The translations under genes were made by a program, and so were the position numbers. A DNA stretch of 64,000 bases from assembly GCA_963681505.1 (NCBI GenBank), contig OY811984.1, positions 62,001 to 126,000 on the forward strand, in the 5' to 3' direction. The notes beneath the pieces were generated by a model, which worked only from the letters and a program-made list of their open reading frames with translations, had not been told where the DNA came from and did not search any database. Within the stretch, counting starts at the first letter, position 1. The number at the start of each line of letters is the position of its first letter. The DNA is from Eunapius fragilis (Eukaryota > Porifera > Demospongiae > Spongillida > Spongillidae). Positions 28,201 to 41,200 of the stretch are shown piece after piece.

Positions 28201-31200
28201 ATGGGTGGGAACCTACTTTTGAATCGCTTGGTAAACCCATACCAAAGCAGGTATGCTCGGGGTGGCATTTAAAATAGATAGAGGAATGGTTACTGCTATC
28301 TTCCATGTGTGCAGTGGTTAGCTTATATTGCATGTCTCATCAACACCTCGATGCTAAGATAGACAATTTTTCCCATAGAGATGTTTGGGTGGTTTCCCAT
28401 AGGAATGTATGGGTGGGAACCTACTTTTGAATCGCTTGGTAAACCCATACCAAAGCAGGTATGCTCGGGGTGGTATTTAAAACAGATAGAGGAATGGTTA
28501 CTGCTATCTTCCATGTGTGCAGTGGTTAGCTTATATTGCATGTCTCATCAACACCTCGATGCTAAGATAGACAATTTTTCCCATAGAGATGTTTGGGTGG
28601 TTTCCCATAGGAATGTATGGGTGGGAACCTACTTTTGAATCGCTTGGTAAACCCATACCAAAGCAGGTATGCTCGGGGTGGTATTTAAAACAGATAGAGG
28701 AATGGTTACTGCTATCTTCCATGTGTGCAGTGGTTTACTCATATTGCATGTCTCATCAACAAATCGGTTCTAAGATAGACAGTTTTTCCCATAGAGATGT
28801 ATGGGTGGTTTCCCATAGGAATCTATCAGTGGGAACCTTCTTTTGAATCGCTTGGCAAACCCATACCAAAGCAGGTATGCTCGGGGTGGCATTTAAAACA
28901 GATAGAGGAATGGTTACTGCTATCTTCCATGTGGGCAGTGGTTTGCTCATATTGCATGTCTCATCAACACCTCGATGCTAAGATAGACAATTTTTCCCAT
29001 AGAGATGTATGGGTGGTTTCCCATAGGAATGTATGGGTGGGAACCTACTTTTGAATCGCTTGGTAAACCCATACCAAAGCAGGTATGCTCGGGGTGGCAT
29101 TTAAAACAGATAGAGGAATGGTTACTGCTATCTTCCATGTGTGCAGTGGTTTACTCATATTGCATGTCTCATCAACACCTCGGTTCTAAGATAGACAGTT
29201 TTTCCCATAAAGATGTATGGGTGGTTTCCCATAGGAATGTATGGGTGGGAACCTACTTTTGAATCGCTTGGTAAACCCATACCAAAGCAGGTATGCTCGG
29301 GGTGGCATTTAAAATAGATAGAGGAATGGTTACTGCTATCTTCCATGTGTGCAGTGGTTAGCTCATATTGCATGTCTCATCAACACCTCGATGCTAAGAT
29401 AGTCAAAAATTTCCCATAGAAATGTATGGGTGGGAACCTACTTTTGAATCGCTTGGTAAACCCATACCAAAGCAGGTATGATCAGGGTGGAATTAAAAAG
29501 AGATAGAGGAATGGTTACTGCTATCTTCCATGTGGGCAGTGGTTTGCTCATATTGCATGTCTCATCAACACCTCGATGCTAAGATAGACAATTTTTCCCA
29601 TAGAGATGTATGGGTGGTTTCCCATACGAATGTATGGGTGGGAACCTACTTTTGAATCGCTTGGTAAACCCATACCAAAGCAGGTATGCTCGGGGTGGCA
29701 TTTAAAATAGCTAGAGGAATGGTTACTGCTATCTTCCATGTGTGCAGTGGTTAGCTCATATTGCATGTCTCATCAACACCTTGATGCTAAGATAGTCAAA
29801 AATTTCCCATAGAAATGTATGGGTGGGAACCTACTTTTGAATCGCTTGGTAAACCCATACCAAAGAAGGTATGCTCGGGGTGGCATTTAAAATAGATAGA
29901 GGAATGGTTACTGCTATCTTCCATGTGTGCAGTGGTTAGCTCATATTGCATGTCTCATCAACACCTCGATGCTAAGATAGTCAAAAATTTCCCATAGAAA
30001 TGTATGGGTGGGAACCTACTTTTGAATCGCTTGGTAAACCCATACCAAAGCAGGTATGATCGGGGTGGCATTTAAAACAGATAGAGGAATGGTTACTGCT
30101 ATCTTCCATTTGTGCAGTGGTTTACTCATATTGCATGTCTCATCAACACCTCGGTTCTAAGATAGACAGTTTTTCCCATAGAGATGTATGGGTGGTTTCC
30201 CATAGGAATGTATGGGTGGGAACCTACTTTTGAATCGCTTGGTAAACCCATACCAAAGCAGGTATGCTCGGGGTGGCATTTAAAACAGATAGAGGAATGG
30301 TTACTGCTATCTTCCATGTGTGCAGTGGTTTACTCATATTGCATGTCTCATCAACACCTCGGTTCTAAGATAGACAGTTTTTCGCATAGAGATGTATGGG
30401 TGGTTTCCCATAGGAATGTATGGGTGGGAACCTACTTTTGAATCGCTTGGTAAACCCATACCAAAGAAGGTATGCTCGGGGTGGCATTTAAAATAGATAG
30501 AGGAATGGTTACTGCTATCTTCCATGTGTGCAGTGGTTAGCTCATATTGCATGTCTCATCAACACCTCGGTTCTAAGATAGACAATTTTTCCCATAGAGA
30601 TGTATGGGTGGTTTCCCATAGGAATGTATGGGTGGGAACCGACTTTTGAATCGCTTGGTAAACCCATACCAAAGCAGGTATGCTCGGGGTGGCATTTAAA
30701 ACAGATAGAGAAATGGTTACTGCTATCTTCCATGTGTGCAGTGGTTTACTCATATTGCATGTCTCATCAACACCTCGGTTCTAAGATAGACAGTTTTTCC
30801 CATAGAGATGTATGGGTGGTTTCCCATAGGAATGTATGGGTGGGAACCTACTTTTGAATCGCTTGGTAAACCCATACCAAAGCAGGTATGCTCGGGGTGG
30901 CATTTAAAACAGATAGAGGAATGGTTACTGCTATCTTCCATGTGTGCAGTGGTTTACTCATATTGCATGTCTCATCAACAAATCGGTTCTAAGATAGACA
31001 GTTTTTCCCATAGAGATGTATGGGTGGTTTCCCATAGGAATCTATCAGTGGGAACCTTCTTTTGAATCGCTTGGCAAACCCATACCAAAGCAGGTATGCT
31101 CGGGGTGGCATTTAAAACAGATAGAGGAATGGTTACTGCTATCTTCCATGTGGGCAGTGGTTTGCTCATATTGCATGTCTCATCAACACCTCGATGCTAA

Positions 31201-34200
31201 GATAGACAATTTTTCCCATAGAGATGTATGGGTGGTTTCCCATAGGAATGTATGGGTGGGAACCTACTTTTGAATCGCTTGGTAAACCCATACCAAAGCA
31301 GGTATGCTCGGGGTGGCATTTAAAACAGATAGAGGAATGGTTACTGCTATCTTCCATGTGTGCAGTGGTTTACTCATATTGCATGTCTCATCAACACCTC
31401 GGTTCTAAGATAGACAGTTTTTCCCATAAAGATGTATGGGTGGTTTCCCATAGGAATGTATGGGTGGGAACCTACTTTTGAATCGCTTGGTAAACCCATA
31501 CCAAAGCAGGTATGCTCGGGGTGGCATTTAAAATAGATAGAGGAATGGTTACTGCTATCTTCCATGTGTGCAGTGGTTAGCTCATATTGCATGTCTCATC
31601 AACACCTCGATGCTAAGATAGTCAAAAATTTCCCATAGAAATGTATGGGTGGGAACCTACTTTTGAATCGCTTGGTAAACCCATACCAAAGCAGGTATGA
31701 TCAGGGTGGAATTAAAAAGAGATAGAGGAATGGTTACTGCTATCTTCCATGTGGGCAGTGGTTTGCTCATATTGCATGTCTCATCAACACCTCGATGCTA
31801 AGATAGACAATTTTTCCCATAGAGATGTATGGGTGGTTTCCCATACGAATGTATGGGTGGGAACCTACTTTTGAATCGCTTGGTAAACCCATACCAAAGC
31901 AGGTATGCTCGGGGTGGCATTTAAAATAGCTAGAGGAATGGTTACTGCTATCTTCCATGTGTGCAGTGGTTAGCTCATATTGCATGTCTCATCAACACCT
32001 TGATGCTAAGATAGTCAAAAATTTCCCATAGAAATGTATGGGTGGGAACCTACTTTTGAATCGCTTGGTAAACCCATACCAAAGAAGGTATGCTCGGGGT
32101 GGCATTTAAAATAGATAGAGGAATGGTTACTGCTATCTTCCATGTGTGCAGTGGTTAGCTCATATTGCATGTCTCATCAACACCTCGATGCTAAGATAGT
32201 CAAAAATTTCCCATAGAAATGTATGGGTGGGAACCTACTTTTGAATCGCTTGGTAAACCCATACCAAAGCAGGTATGATCGGGGTGGCATTTAAAACAGA
32301 TAGAGGAATGGTTACTGCTATCTTCCATTTGTGCAGTGGTTTACTCATATTGCATGTCTCATCAACACCTCGGTTCTAAGATAGACAGTTTTTCCCATAG
32401 AGATGTATGGGTGGTTTCCCATAGGAATGTATGGGTGGGAACCTACTTTTGAATCGCTTGGTAAACCCATACCAAAGCAGGTATGCTCGGGGTGGCATTT
32501 AAAACAGATAGAGGAATGGTTACTGCTATCTTCCATGTGTGCAGTGGTTTACTCATATTGCATGTCTCATCAACACCTCGGTTCTAAGATAGACAGTTTT
32601 TCGCATAGAGATGTATGGGTGGTTTCCCATAGGAATGTATGGGTGGGAACCTACTTTTGAATCGCTTGGTAAACCCATACCAAAGAAGGTATGCTCGGGG
32701 TGGCATTTAAAATAGATAGAGGAATGGTTACTGCTATCTTCCATGTGTGCAGTGGTTAGCTCATATTGCATGTCTCATCAACACCTCGGTTCTAAGATAG
32801 ACAATTTTTCCCATAGAGATGTATGGGTGGTTTCCCATAGGAATGTATGGGTGGGAACCGACTTTTGAATCGCTTGGTAAACCCATACCAAAGCAGGTAT
32901 GCTCGGGGTGGCATTTAAAACAGATAGAGAAATGGTTACTGCTATCTTCCATGTGTGCAGTGGTTTACTCATATTGCATGTCTCATCAACACCTCGGTTC
33001 TAAGATAGACAGTTTTTCCCATAGAGATGTATGGGTGGTTTCCCATAGGAATGTATGGGTGGGAACCTACTTTTGAATCGCTTGGTAAACCCATACCAAA
33101 GCAGGTATGCTCGGGGTGGCATTTAAAATAGATAGAGGAATGGTTACTGCTATCTTCCATGTGTGCAGTGGTTAGCTCATATTGCATGTCTCATCAACAC
33201 CTCGATGCTAAGATAGTCAAAAATTTCCCATAGAAATGTATGGGTGGGAACCTACTTTTGAATCGCTTGGTAAACCCATACCAAAGCAGGTATGCTCGGG
33301 GTGGCATTTAAAACAGATAGAGGAATGGTTACTGCTATCTTCCATGTGTGCAGTGGTTTACTCATATTGCATGTCTCATCAACACCTCGGTTCTAAGATA
33401 GACAGTTTTTCCCATAAAGATGTATGGGTGGTTTCCCATAGGAATGTATGGGTGGGAACCTACTTTTGAATCGCTTGGTAAACCCATACCAAAGCAGGTA
33501 TGCTCGGGGTGGCATTTAAAATAGATAGAGGAATGGTTACTGCTATCTTCCATGTGTGCAGTGGTTAGCTCATATTGCATGTCTCATCAACACCTCGATG
33601 CTAAGATAGTCAAAAATTTCCCATAGAAATGTATGGGTGGGAACCTACTTTTGAATCGCTTGGTAAACCCATACCAAAGCAGGTATGATCAGGGTGGAAT
33701 TAAAAAGAGATAGAGGAATGGTTACTGCTATCTTCCATGTGGGCAGTGGTTTGCTCATATTGCATGTCTCATCAACACCTCGATGCTAAGATAGACAATT
33801 TTTCCCATAGAGATGTATGGGTGGTTTCCCATACGAATGTATGGGTGGGAACCTACTTTTGAATCGCTTGGTAAACCCATACCAAAGCAGGTATGCTCGG
33901 GGTGGCATTTAAAACAGATAGAGGAGTAGTTACTGCTATCTTCTATGTGTGCAGTGGTTTGCTCATATTGCATGTCTCATCAACACCTCCATGCTAAGAT
34001 AGTCAATATTTCCCATAGAGGTGTATGGGTGGTTTCTTATAGGAATGTATTTGTGGGAACCTACTTTTGAATCGCTTTGTTAACCCATACCGAAGCAGGT
34101 ATGCTCGAGGTGGCATTTTAAACAGATAGAGGAATGGTTACTGCTATATTCCATGTGTGCAGTGGTTCGCTCATATTGCATGTCTCATCAACACCTCGAT

Positions 34201-35263
34201 GCTAGGATAGTCAAAATTTCCCATAGAAATATATGGGTGGGAACCTACTTTTCACTCGCTTGGTAAACCCATACCAAAGCAGGTATCCTCGGGGTGGCAT
34301 TTAAAACAGATAGAGGAATAGTTACCGCTATCTTCCATGTGTGCAGTGGTTTGCTCATATTGCATGTCTCATCAACACCTCGATGCTAAGATAGTCAGTA
34401 TTTCCCATAGAGATGGATGGGTGGTTTCCCATAGGAATGCATGGGTGGGAACCTACTTTTGAATCGCTTGGTTTACCCATACCGAAGCAGGTATGCTCGG
34501 GGTGGCATTTTAAACAGATAGAGGAATGGTTACTGCTATCTTCCATGTGTGCAGTGGTTTGCTCATATTGCATGTCTCATCAACACCTCGATGCTAAGAT
34601 AGTCAAAAAATTCCCATAGGAATGTATGGGTGGGAACCTACTTTTGAATCGCTTGGTTAACCCATACCGAAGCAGGTATGCTCGGAGTGGCATTTAAAAC
34701 AGATAGAGGAGTAGTTACTGCTATCTTCTATGTGTGCAGTGGTTTGCTCATATTGCATGTCTCATCAACACCTCCATGCTAAGATAGTCAATATTTCCCA
34801 TAGAGGTGTATGGGTGGTTTCTTATAGGAATGTATTTGTGGGAACCTACTTTTGAATCGCTTTGTTAACCCATACCGAAGCAGGTATGCTCGAGGTGGCA
34901 TTTTAAACAGATAGAGGAATGGTTACTGCTATATTCCATGTGTGCAGTGGTTCGCTCATATTGCATGTCTCATCAACACCTCGATGCTAGGATAGTCAAA
35001 ATTTCCCATAGAAATGTATGGGTGGGAACCTACTTTTCACTCGCTTGGTAAACCCATACTAAAGCAGGTATCCTCGGGGTGGCATTTAAAACAGATAGAG
35101 GAATAGTTACTGCTATCTTCCATGTGTGCAGTGGTTTGCTCATATTGCATGTCTCATCAACACCTCCATGCTAAGATAGTCAATATTTCCCATAGAGGTG
35201 TATGGGTAGATTCTTATAGGAATGTATGGGTGGGAACCTACTTTTGAATCGCTAGGTAAACCC

Positions 35264-35309
35264 AATGCCACCCCGAGCATACCAAAGCAGGTATGCTCGG
35301 GGTGGCATT
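35264..35309. repeat. Perfect 20-bp-arm palindrome, copy 1
   Basis: The left arm AATGCCACCCCGAGCATACC (35264-35283), loop AAAGCA (35284-35289) and right arm (35290-35309) form a perfect hairpin. Ordinary monomers have only the inner CATACC-AAAGCA-GGTATG part. Here 15 bp (AATGCCACCCCGAGC) sit after AAACCC, and they are the exact reverse complement of the downstream GCTCGGGGTGGCATT. Confidence 0.95.
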
Positions 35310-38073
35310 AAAAAGAAATAGAGGAGTGGTTACTGCTATCTTCCATGTGTGCAGTGGTTTACTCATATTGCATGTCTCATCAACACCTCGGTTCTAAGAT
35401 AGACAGTTTTTCGCATAGAGATGTATGGGTGGTTTCCCATAGGAATGTATGGGTGGGAACCTACTTTTGAATCGCTTGGTAAACCCATACCAAAGAAGGT
35501 ATGCTCGGGGTGGCATTTAAAATAGATAGAGGAATGGTTACTGCTATCTTCCATGTGTGCAGTGGTTAGCTCATATTGCATGTCTCATCAACACCTCGGT
35601 TCTAAGATAGACAATTTTTCCCATAGAGATGTATGGGTGGTTTCCCATAGGAATGTATGGGTGGGAACCGACTTTTGAATCGCTTGGTAAACCCATACCA
35701 AAGCAGGTATGCTCGGGGTGGCATTTAAAACAGATAGAGAAATGGTTACTGCTATCTTCCATGTGTGCAGTGGTTTACTCATATTGCATGTCTCATCAAC
35801 ACCTCGGTTCTAAGATAGACAGTTTTTCCCATAGAGATGTATGGGTGGTTTCCCATAGGAATGTATGGGTGGGAACCTACTTTTGAATCGCTTGGTAAAC
35901 CCATACCAAAGCAGGTATGCTCGGGGTGGCATTTAAAATAGATAGAGGAATGGTTACTGCTATCTTCCATGTGTGCAGTGGTTAGCTCATATTGCATGTC
36001 TCATCAACACCTCGATGCTAAGATAGTCAAAAATTTCCCATAGAAATGTATGGGTGGGAACCTACTTTTGAATCGCTTGGTAAACCCATACCAAAGCAGG
36101 TATGCTCGGGGTGGCATTTAAAACAGATAGAGGAATGGTTACTGCTATCTTCCATGTGTGCAGTGGTTTACTCATATTGCATGTCTCATCAACACCTCGG
36201 TTCTAAGATAGACAGTTTTTCCCATAAAGATGTATGGGTGGTTTCCCATAGGAATGTATGGGTGGGAACCTACTTTTGAATCGCTTGGTAAACCCATACC
36301 AAAGCAGGTATGCTCGGGGTGGCATTTAAAATAGATAGAGGAATGGTTACTGCTATCTTCCATGTGTGCAGTGGTTAGCTCATATTGCATGTCTCATCAA
36401 CACCTCGATGCTAAGATAGTCAAAAATTTCCCATAGAAATGTATGGGTGGGAACCTACTTTTGAATCGCTTGGTAAACCCATACCAAAGCAGGTATGATC
36501 AGGGTGGAATTAAAAAGAGATAGAGGAATGGTTACTGCTATCTTCCATGTGGGCAGTGGTTTGCTCATATTGCATGTCTCATCAACACCTCGATGCTAAG
36601 ATAGACAATTTTTCCCATAGAGATGTATGGGTGGTTTCCCATACGAATGTATGGGTGGGAACCTACTTTTGAATCGCTTGGTAAACCCATACCAAAGCAG
36701 GTATGCTCGGGGTGGCATTTAAAACAGATAGAGGAGTAGTTACTGCTATCTTCTATGTGTGCAGTGGTTTGCTCATATTGCATGTCTCATCAACACCTCC
36801 ATGCTAAGATAGTCAATATTTCCCATAGAGGTGTATGGGTGGTTTCTTATAGGAATGTATTTGTGGGAACCTACTTTTGAATCGCTTTGTTAACCCATAC
36901 CGAAGCAGGTATGCTCGAGGTGGCATTTTAAACAGATAGAGGAATGGTTACTGCTATATTCCATGTGTGCAGTGGTTCGCTCATATTGCATGTCTCATCA
37001 ACACCTCGATGCTAGGATAGTCAAAATTTCCCATAGAAATATATGGGTGGGAACCTACTTTTCACTCGCTTGGTAAACCCATACCAAAGCAGGTATCCTC
37101 GGGGTGGCATTTAAAACAGATAGAGGAATAGTTACCGCTATCTTCCATGTGTGCAGTGGTTTGCTCATATTGCATGTCTCATCAACACCTCGATGCTAAG
37201 ATAGTCAGTATTTCCCATAGAGATGGATGGGTGGTTTCCCATAGGAATGCATGGGTGGGAACCTACTTTTGAATCGCTTGGTTTACCCATACCGAAGCAG
37301 GTATGCTCGGGGTGGCATTTTAAACAGATAGAGGAATGGTTACTGCTATCTTCCATGTGTGCAGTGGTTTGCTCATATTGCATGTCTCATCAACACCTCG
37401 ATGCTAAGATAGTCAAAAAATTCCCATAGGAATGTATGGGTGGGAACCTACTTTTGAATCGCTTGGTTAACCCATACCGAAGCAGGTATGCTCGGAGTGG
37501 CATTTAAAACAGATAGAGGAGTAGTTACTGCTATCTTCTATGTGTGCAGTGGTTTGCTCATATTGCATGTCTCATCAACACCTCCATGCTAAGATAGTCA
37601 ATATTTCCCATAGAGGTGTATGGGTGGTTTCTTATAGGAATGTATTTGTGGGAACCTACTTTTGAATCGCTTTGTTAACCCATACCGAAGCAGGTATGCT
37701 CGAGGTGGCATTTTAAACAGATAGAGGAATGGTTACTGCTATATTCCATGTGTGCAGTGGTTCGCTCATATTGCATGTCTCATCAACACCTCGATGCTAG
37801 GATAGTCAAAATTTCCCATAGAAATGTATGGGTGGGAACCTACTTTTCACTCGCTTGGTAAACCCATACTAAAGCAGGTATCCTCGGGGTGGCATTTAAA
37901 ACAGATAGAGGAATAGTTACTGCTATCTTCCATGTGTGCAGTGGTTTGCTCATATTGCATGTCTCATCAACACCTCCATGCTAAGATAGTCAATATTTCC
38001 CATAGAGGTGTATGGGTAGATTCTTATAGGAATGTATGGGTGGGAACCTACTTTTGAATCGCTAGGTAAACCC

Positions 38074-38119
38074 AATGCCACCCCGAGCATACCAAAGCAG
38101 GTATGCTCGGGGTGGCATT
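38074..38119. repeat. Perfect 20-bp-arm palindrome, copy 2
   Basis: Identical to the palindrome 2810 bp upstream: arms at 38074-38093 and 38100-38119, loop AAAGCA. Presence at the same place in both 2810-bp blocks shows that the insertion predates the block duplication. Confidence 0.95.
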
Positions 38120-38213
38120 AAAAAGAAATAGAGGAGTGGTTACTGCTATCTTCCATGTGTGCAGTGGTTTGCTCATATTGCATGTCTCATCAACACCTCG
38201 ATGCTAAGATAGT

Positions 38214-41200
38214 CAAACTATGCTATAGAGATGTCCATAGAAATGTATGGTTGGGAACCTACTTTTGAATTGCTTGTTAAACCCACACTGAAGTTTATAT
38301 GCCTGAGGTGACATCAATTATAGACAGAGGGATGGTCTCTGCTATCTTTTATGTATGCGTTAGTTTACTTGACTTAGAAGCCTCATCAATACCTTGATGT
38401 TAAGATAGTCAAACTAAACTATAGATATGTCCATAGAAAGTATGGGTGGGAACCTACTTTTGAATTGTTGTTAAACCCACACTAAAGTTTGCATGCCTGA
38501 GGTGACATCATTTATTGACATAGGGATGGTCCTCGCTATCTTCCATGTATGCATTGGTTTACTGGAATAAGAAGCCTCATCAACATTCTGATGTTATAAT
38601 AGTCAAACTTTACTATAGAGATGTCCATAGAAATGTATGGGTGGGAACCTATTTTTGATTTGCTTGTTAAACCCACACTGAAGTTTGTATGCCTTAGGTG
38701 ACATCAATTATAGACAGAGGGATGGTCCCTGCTATCTTCCATGTATGCATTGGTTTACTGGAATAAGAAGCATCATCAACACCCTGATGTTACGATAGTC
38801 AAACATCACTATAGAGATGTCCATAGAAATGTACGGGTGGGAACCTACTTTTTAATTGCATGTTAAACCCACACTGAAGCTTATATGGCTAAGGTGACAT
38901 CACTTATAGTCAGAGGGATGGTCCCTGCTATCTTCCATGTTTGCGCTAGTTTATTTGAATTAGAATCCTCATCAACATCTTGATGTTAAAATAGTCAAAC
39001 TTTACTATAGAGATGTCCATAGAAATGTATGGGATGGAACCTACTTTTGAATTGCTTGTTAAACCCACACTGAAGTTTGTATGCCTGAGGTGACATCAAT
39101 TATAGACAGAGGGATGGTCCCTGCTATCTTTTATGTATGCGCTAGTTTACTTGACTTAGAAGCCTCATCAATACCTTGATGTTAAGATAGTCAAACTAAA
39201 CTATAGGGATGTCCATAGAAATGTATAGGTGGGAACCTACTTTTGAATTGTTGTTAAACCCACACTAAAGTTTGCATGCCTGAGTTGACATCATTTATTG
39301 ACAGAGGGATGGTCCTCGCTATCTTCCATGTATGAATTGGTTTGCTTGTACTAGAAGCCTCATCAACACCTTGACTTTAAGATAGTCAAACTTTACTATA
39401 GAGATGTCCATAGAAATGTTTGGGTGGGAACCAACTTTTGAATTGCTTGTTAAACCCACACCGAAGTTTGTATGCCTGAGGTGACATCAATTTTAGAAAG
39501 AGGGATGGTCCTTGGTATCATCCATGTATGCATTGGTTTACTGGAATAAGAAGCCTCATCAACATTCTGATGTTAAAATAGTCAAACTTTACTATAGAGA
39601 TGTCCATAGAAATGTATGGGTGGGAACCTATTTTTGATTTGCTTGTTAAACCCACACTGAAGTTTGTATGCCTTAGGTGTCATCAATTATAGACAGAGGG
39701 ATGGTCCCTGCTATCTTCCATGTATGCATTTATTTACTGGAATAAGAAGCATCATCAACACCTTGATGTTACGATAGTCAAACTTTACTATAGAGATGTC
39801 CATAGAAATGTACGGGTGGGAACCTACTTTTTAATTGCATGTTAAACCCACACTGAAGTTTGTATGCCTGAGGTGACATCAATTATAGACAGAGGGATGG
39901 TCCCTGCTATCTTCCATGAATGAAATGGTTTACTTGAACTAGAAGCCTCATCAACACTATGACGTTGAGATAGTCAAACTTTCCTATAAAGATGTCCATA
40001 GAAATGTATGGGTGGGAACCTACTTTTGATTTGCTTGTTAAACCCACACTGAAGTTCGTATGCCTGAGGTGACATCAATTATAGTCAGAGGGATGGTCCC
40101 TGCTATCTTCCATGTTTGCGCTAGTTTACTTGAATTAGAATCCTCATCAACACCTTGATGTTAAAATAGTCAAACTTTACTATAGAGATGTCCATAGAAA
40201 TGTACGGGTGGGAACCTACTTTTTAATTGCATGTTAAACCCACACTGAAGCTTATATGGCTAAGGTGACATCACTTATAGTCAGAGGGATGGTCCCTGCT
40301 ATCTTCCATGTTTGCGCTAGTTTATTTGAATTAGAATCCTCATCAACATCTTGATGTTAAAATAGTCAAACTATGCTATAGAGATGTCCATAGAAATGTA
40401 TGGTTGGGAACCTACTTTTGAATTGCTTGTTAAACCCACACTGAAGTTTATATGCCTGAGGTGACATCAATTATAGACAGAGGGATGGTCTCTGCTATCT
40501 TTTATGTATGCGTTAGTTTACTTGACTTAGAAGCCTCATCAATACCTTGATGTTAAGATAGTCAAACTAAACTATAGATATGTCCATAGAAAGTATGGGT
40601 GGGAACCTACTTTTGAATTGTTGTTAAACCCACACACAAAGTTTGCATGCCTGAGGTGACATCATTTATTGACATAGGGATGGTCCTCGCTATCTTCCAT
40701 GTATGCATTGGTTTACTGGAATAAGAAGCCTCATCAACATTCTGATGTTATAATAGTCAAACTTTACTATAGAGATGTCCATAGAAATGTATGGGTGGGA
40801 ACCTATTTTTGATTTGCTTGTTAAACCCACACTGAAGTTTGTATGCCTTAGGTGACATCAATTATAGACAGAGGGATGGTCCCTGCTATCTTCCATGTAT
40901 GCATTGGTTTACTGGAATAAGAAGCATCATCAACACCCTGATGTTACGATAGTCAAACATCACTATAGAGATGTCCATAGAAATGTACGGGTGGGAACCT
41001 ACTTTTTAATTGCATGTTAAACCCACACTGAAGCTTATATGGCTAAGGTGACATCACTTATAGTCAGAGGGATGGTCCCTGCTATCTTCCATGTTTGCGC
41101 TAGTTTATTTGAATTAGAATCCTCATCAACATCTTGATGTTAAAATAGTCAAACTTTACTATAGAGATGTCCATAGAAATGTATGGGATGGAACCTACTT

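Larger units (their letters stand above)
32553..38172. repeat. 2810-bp terminal higher-order block, two copies
   Basis: Positions 32553-35362 and 35363-38172 correspond at a constant offset of 2810 bp, including a block of diverged monomers and a unique palindromic junction present once in each copy. The second copy runs straight into the transition to array B. This is the last homogenised block of array A. Confidence 0.85.
1..38213. repeat. Satellite array A (208-bp L and 185-bp S monomers)
   Basis: Head-to-tail tandem array of roughly 190 monomers that continues past the left edge. Each monomer can be taken to begin at TCAACACCTCG; starts are at 1, 209, 417 and 602, giving 208, 208 and 185 bp. 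L monomers carry two adjacent subrepeats of the form CCCATAGAGATGTATGGG then CCCATAGGAATGTATGGG; S monomers carry one, preceded by GTCAAAAATTT instead of GACAGTTTTT. Common variants distinguish monomer subtypes: CCCATACGAATG, AAAGAAGG for AAAGCAGG, and GTATGATC with GGAATTAAAAAGAG. L-L-S triplets (601 bp) recur. Short open frames of 63 to 107 codons on both strands repeat with each monomer. Because 208 and 185 are not multiples of three, no frame stays open through the array, so this is read as non-coding satellite DNA. A centromeric or heterochromatic role is possible but not shown by sequence. Confidence 0.97.

Noticed and set aside
42-37429. Dozens of 60- to 107-codon open frames on both strands in the satellite (for example MYGWFPIGMYGW and MQYELTTAHMED types)
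   Set aside because: They recur once per monomer on both strands, break whenever monomer length changes phase, and have no splice context or recognisable domain. They reflect a repeat short of stop codons, not genes.
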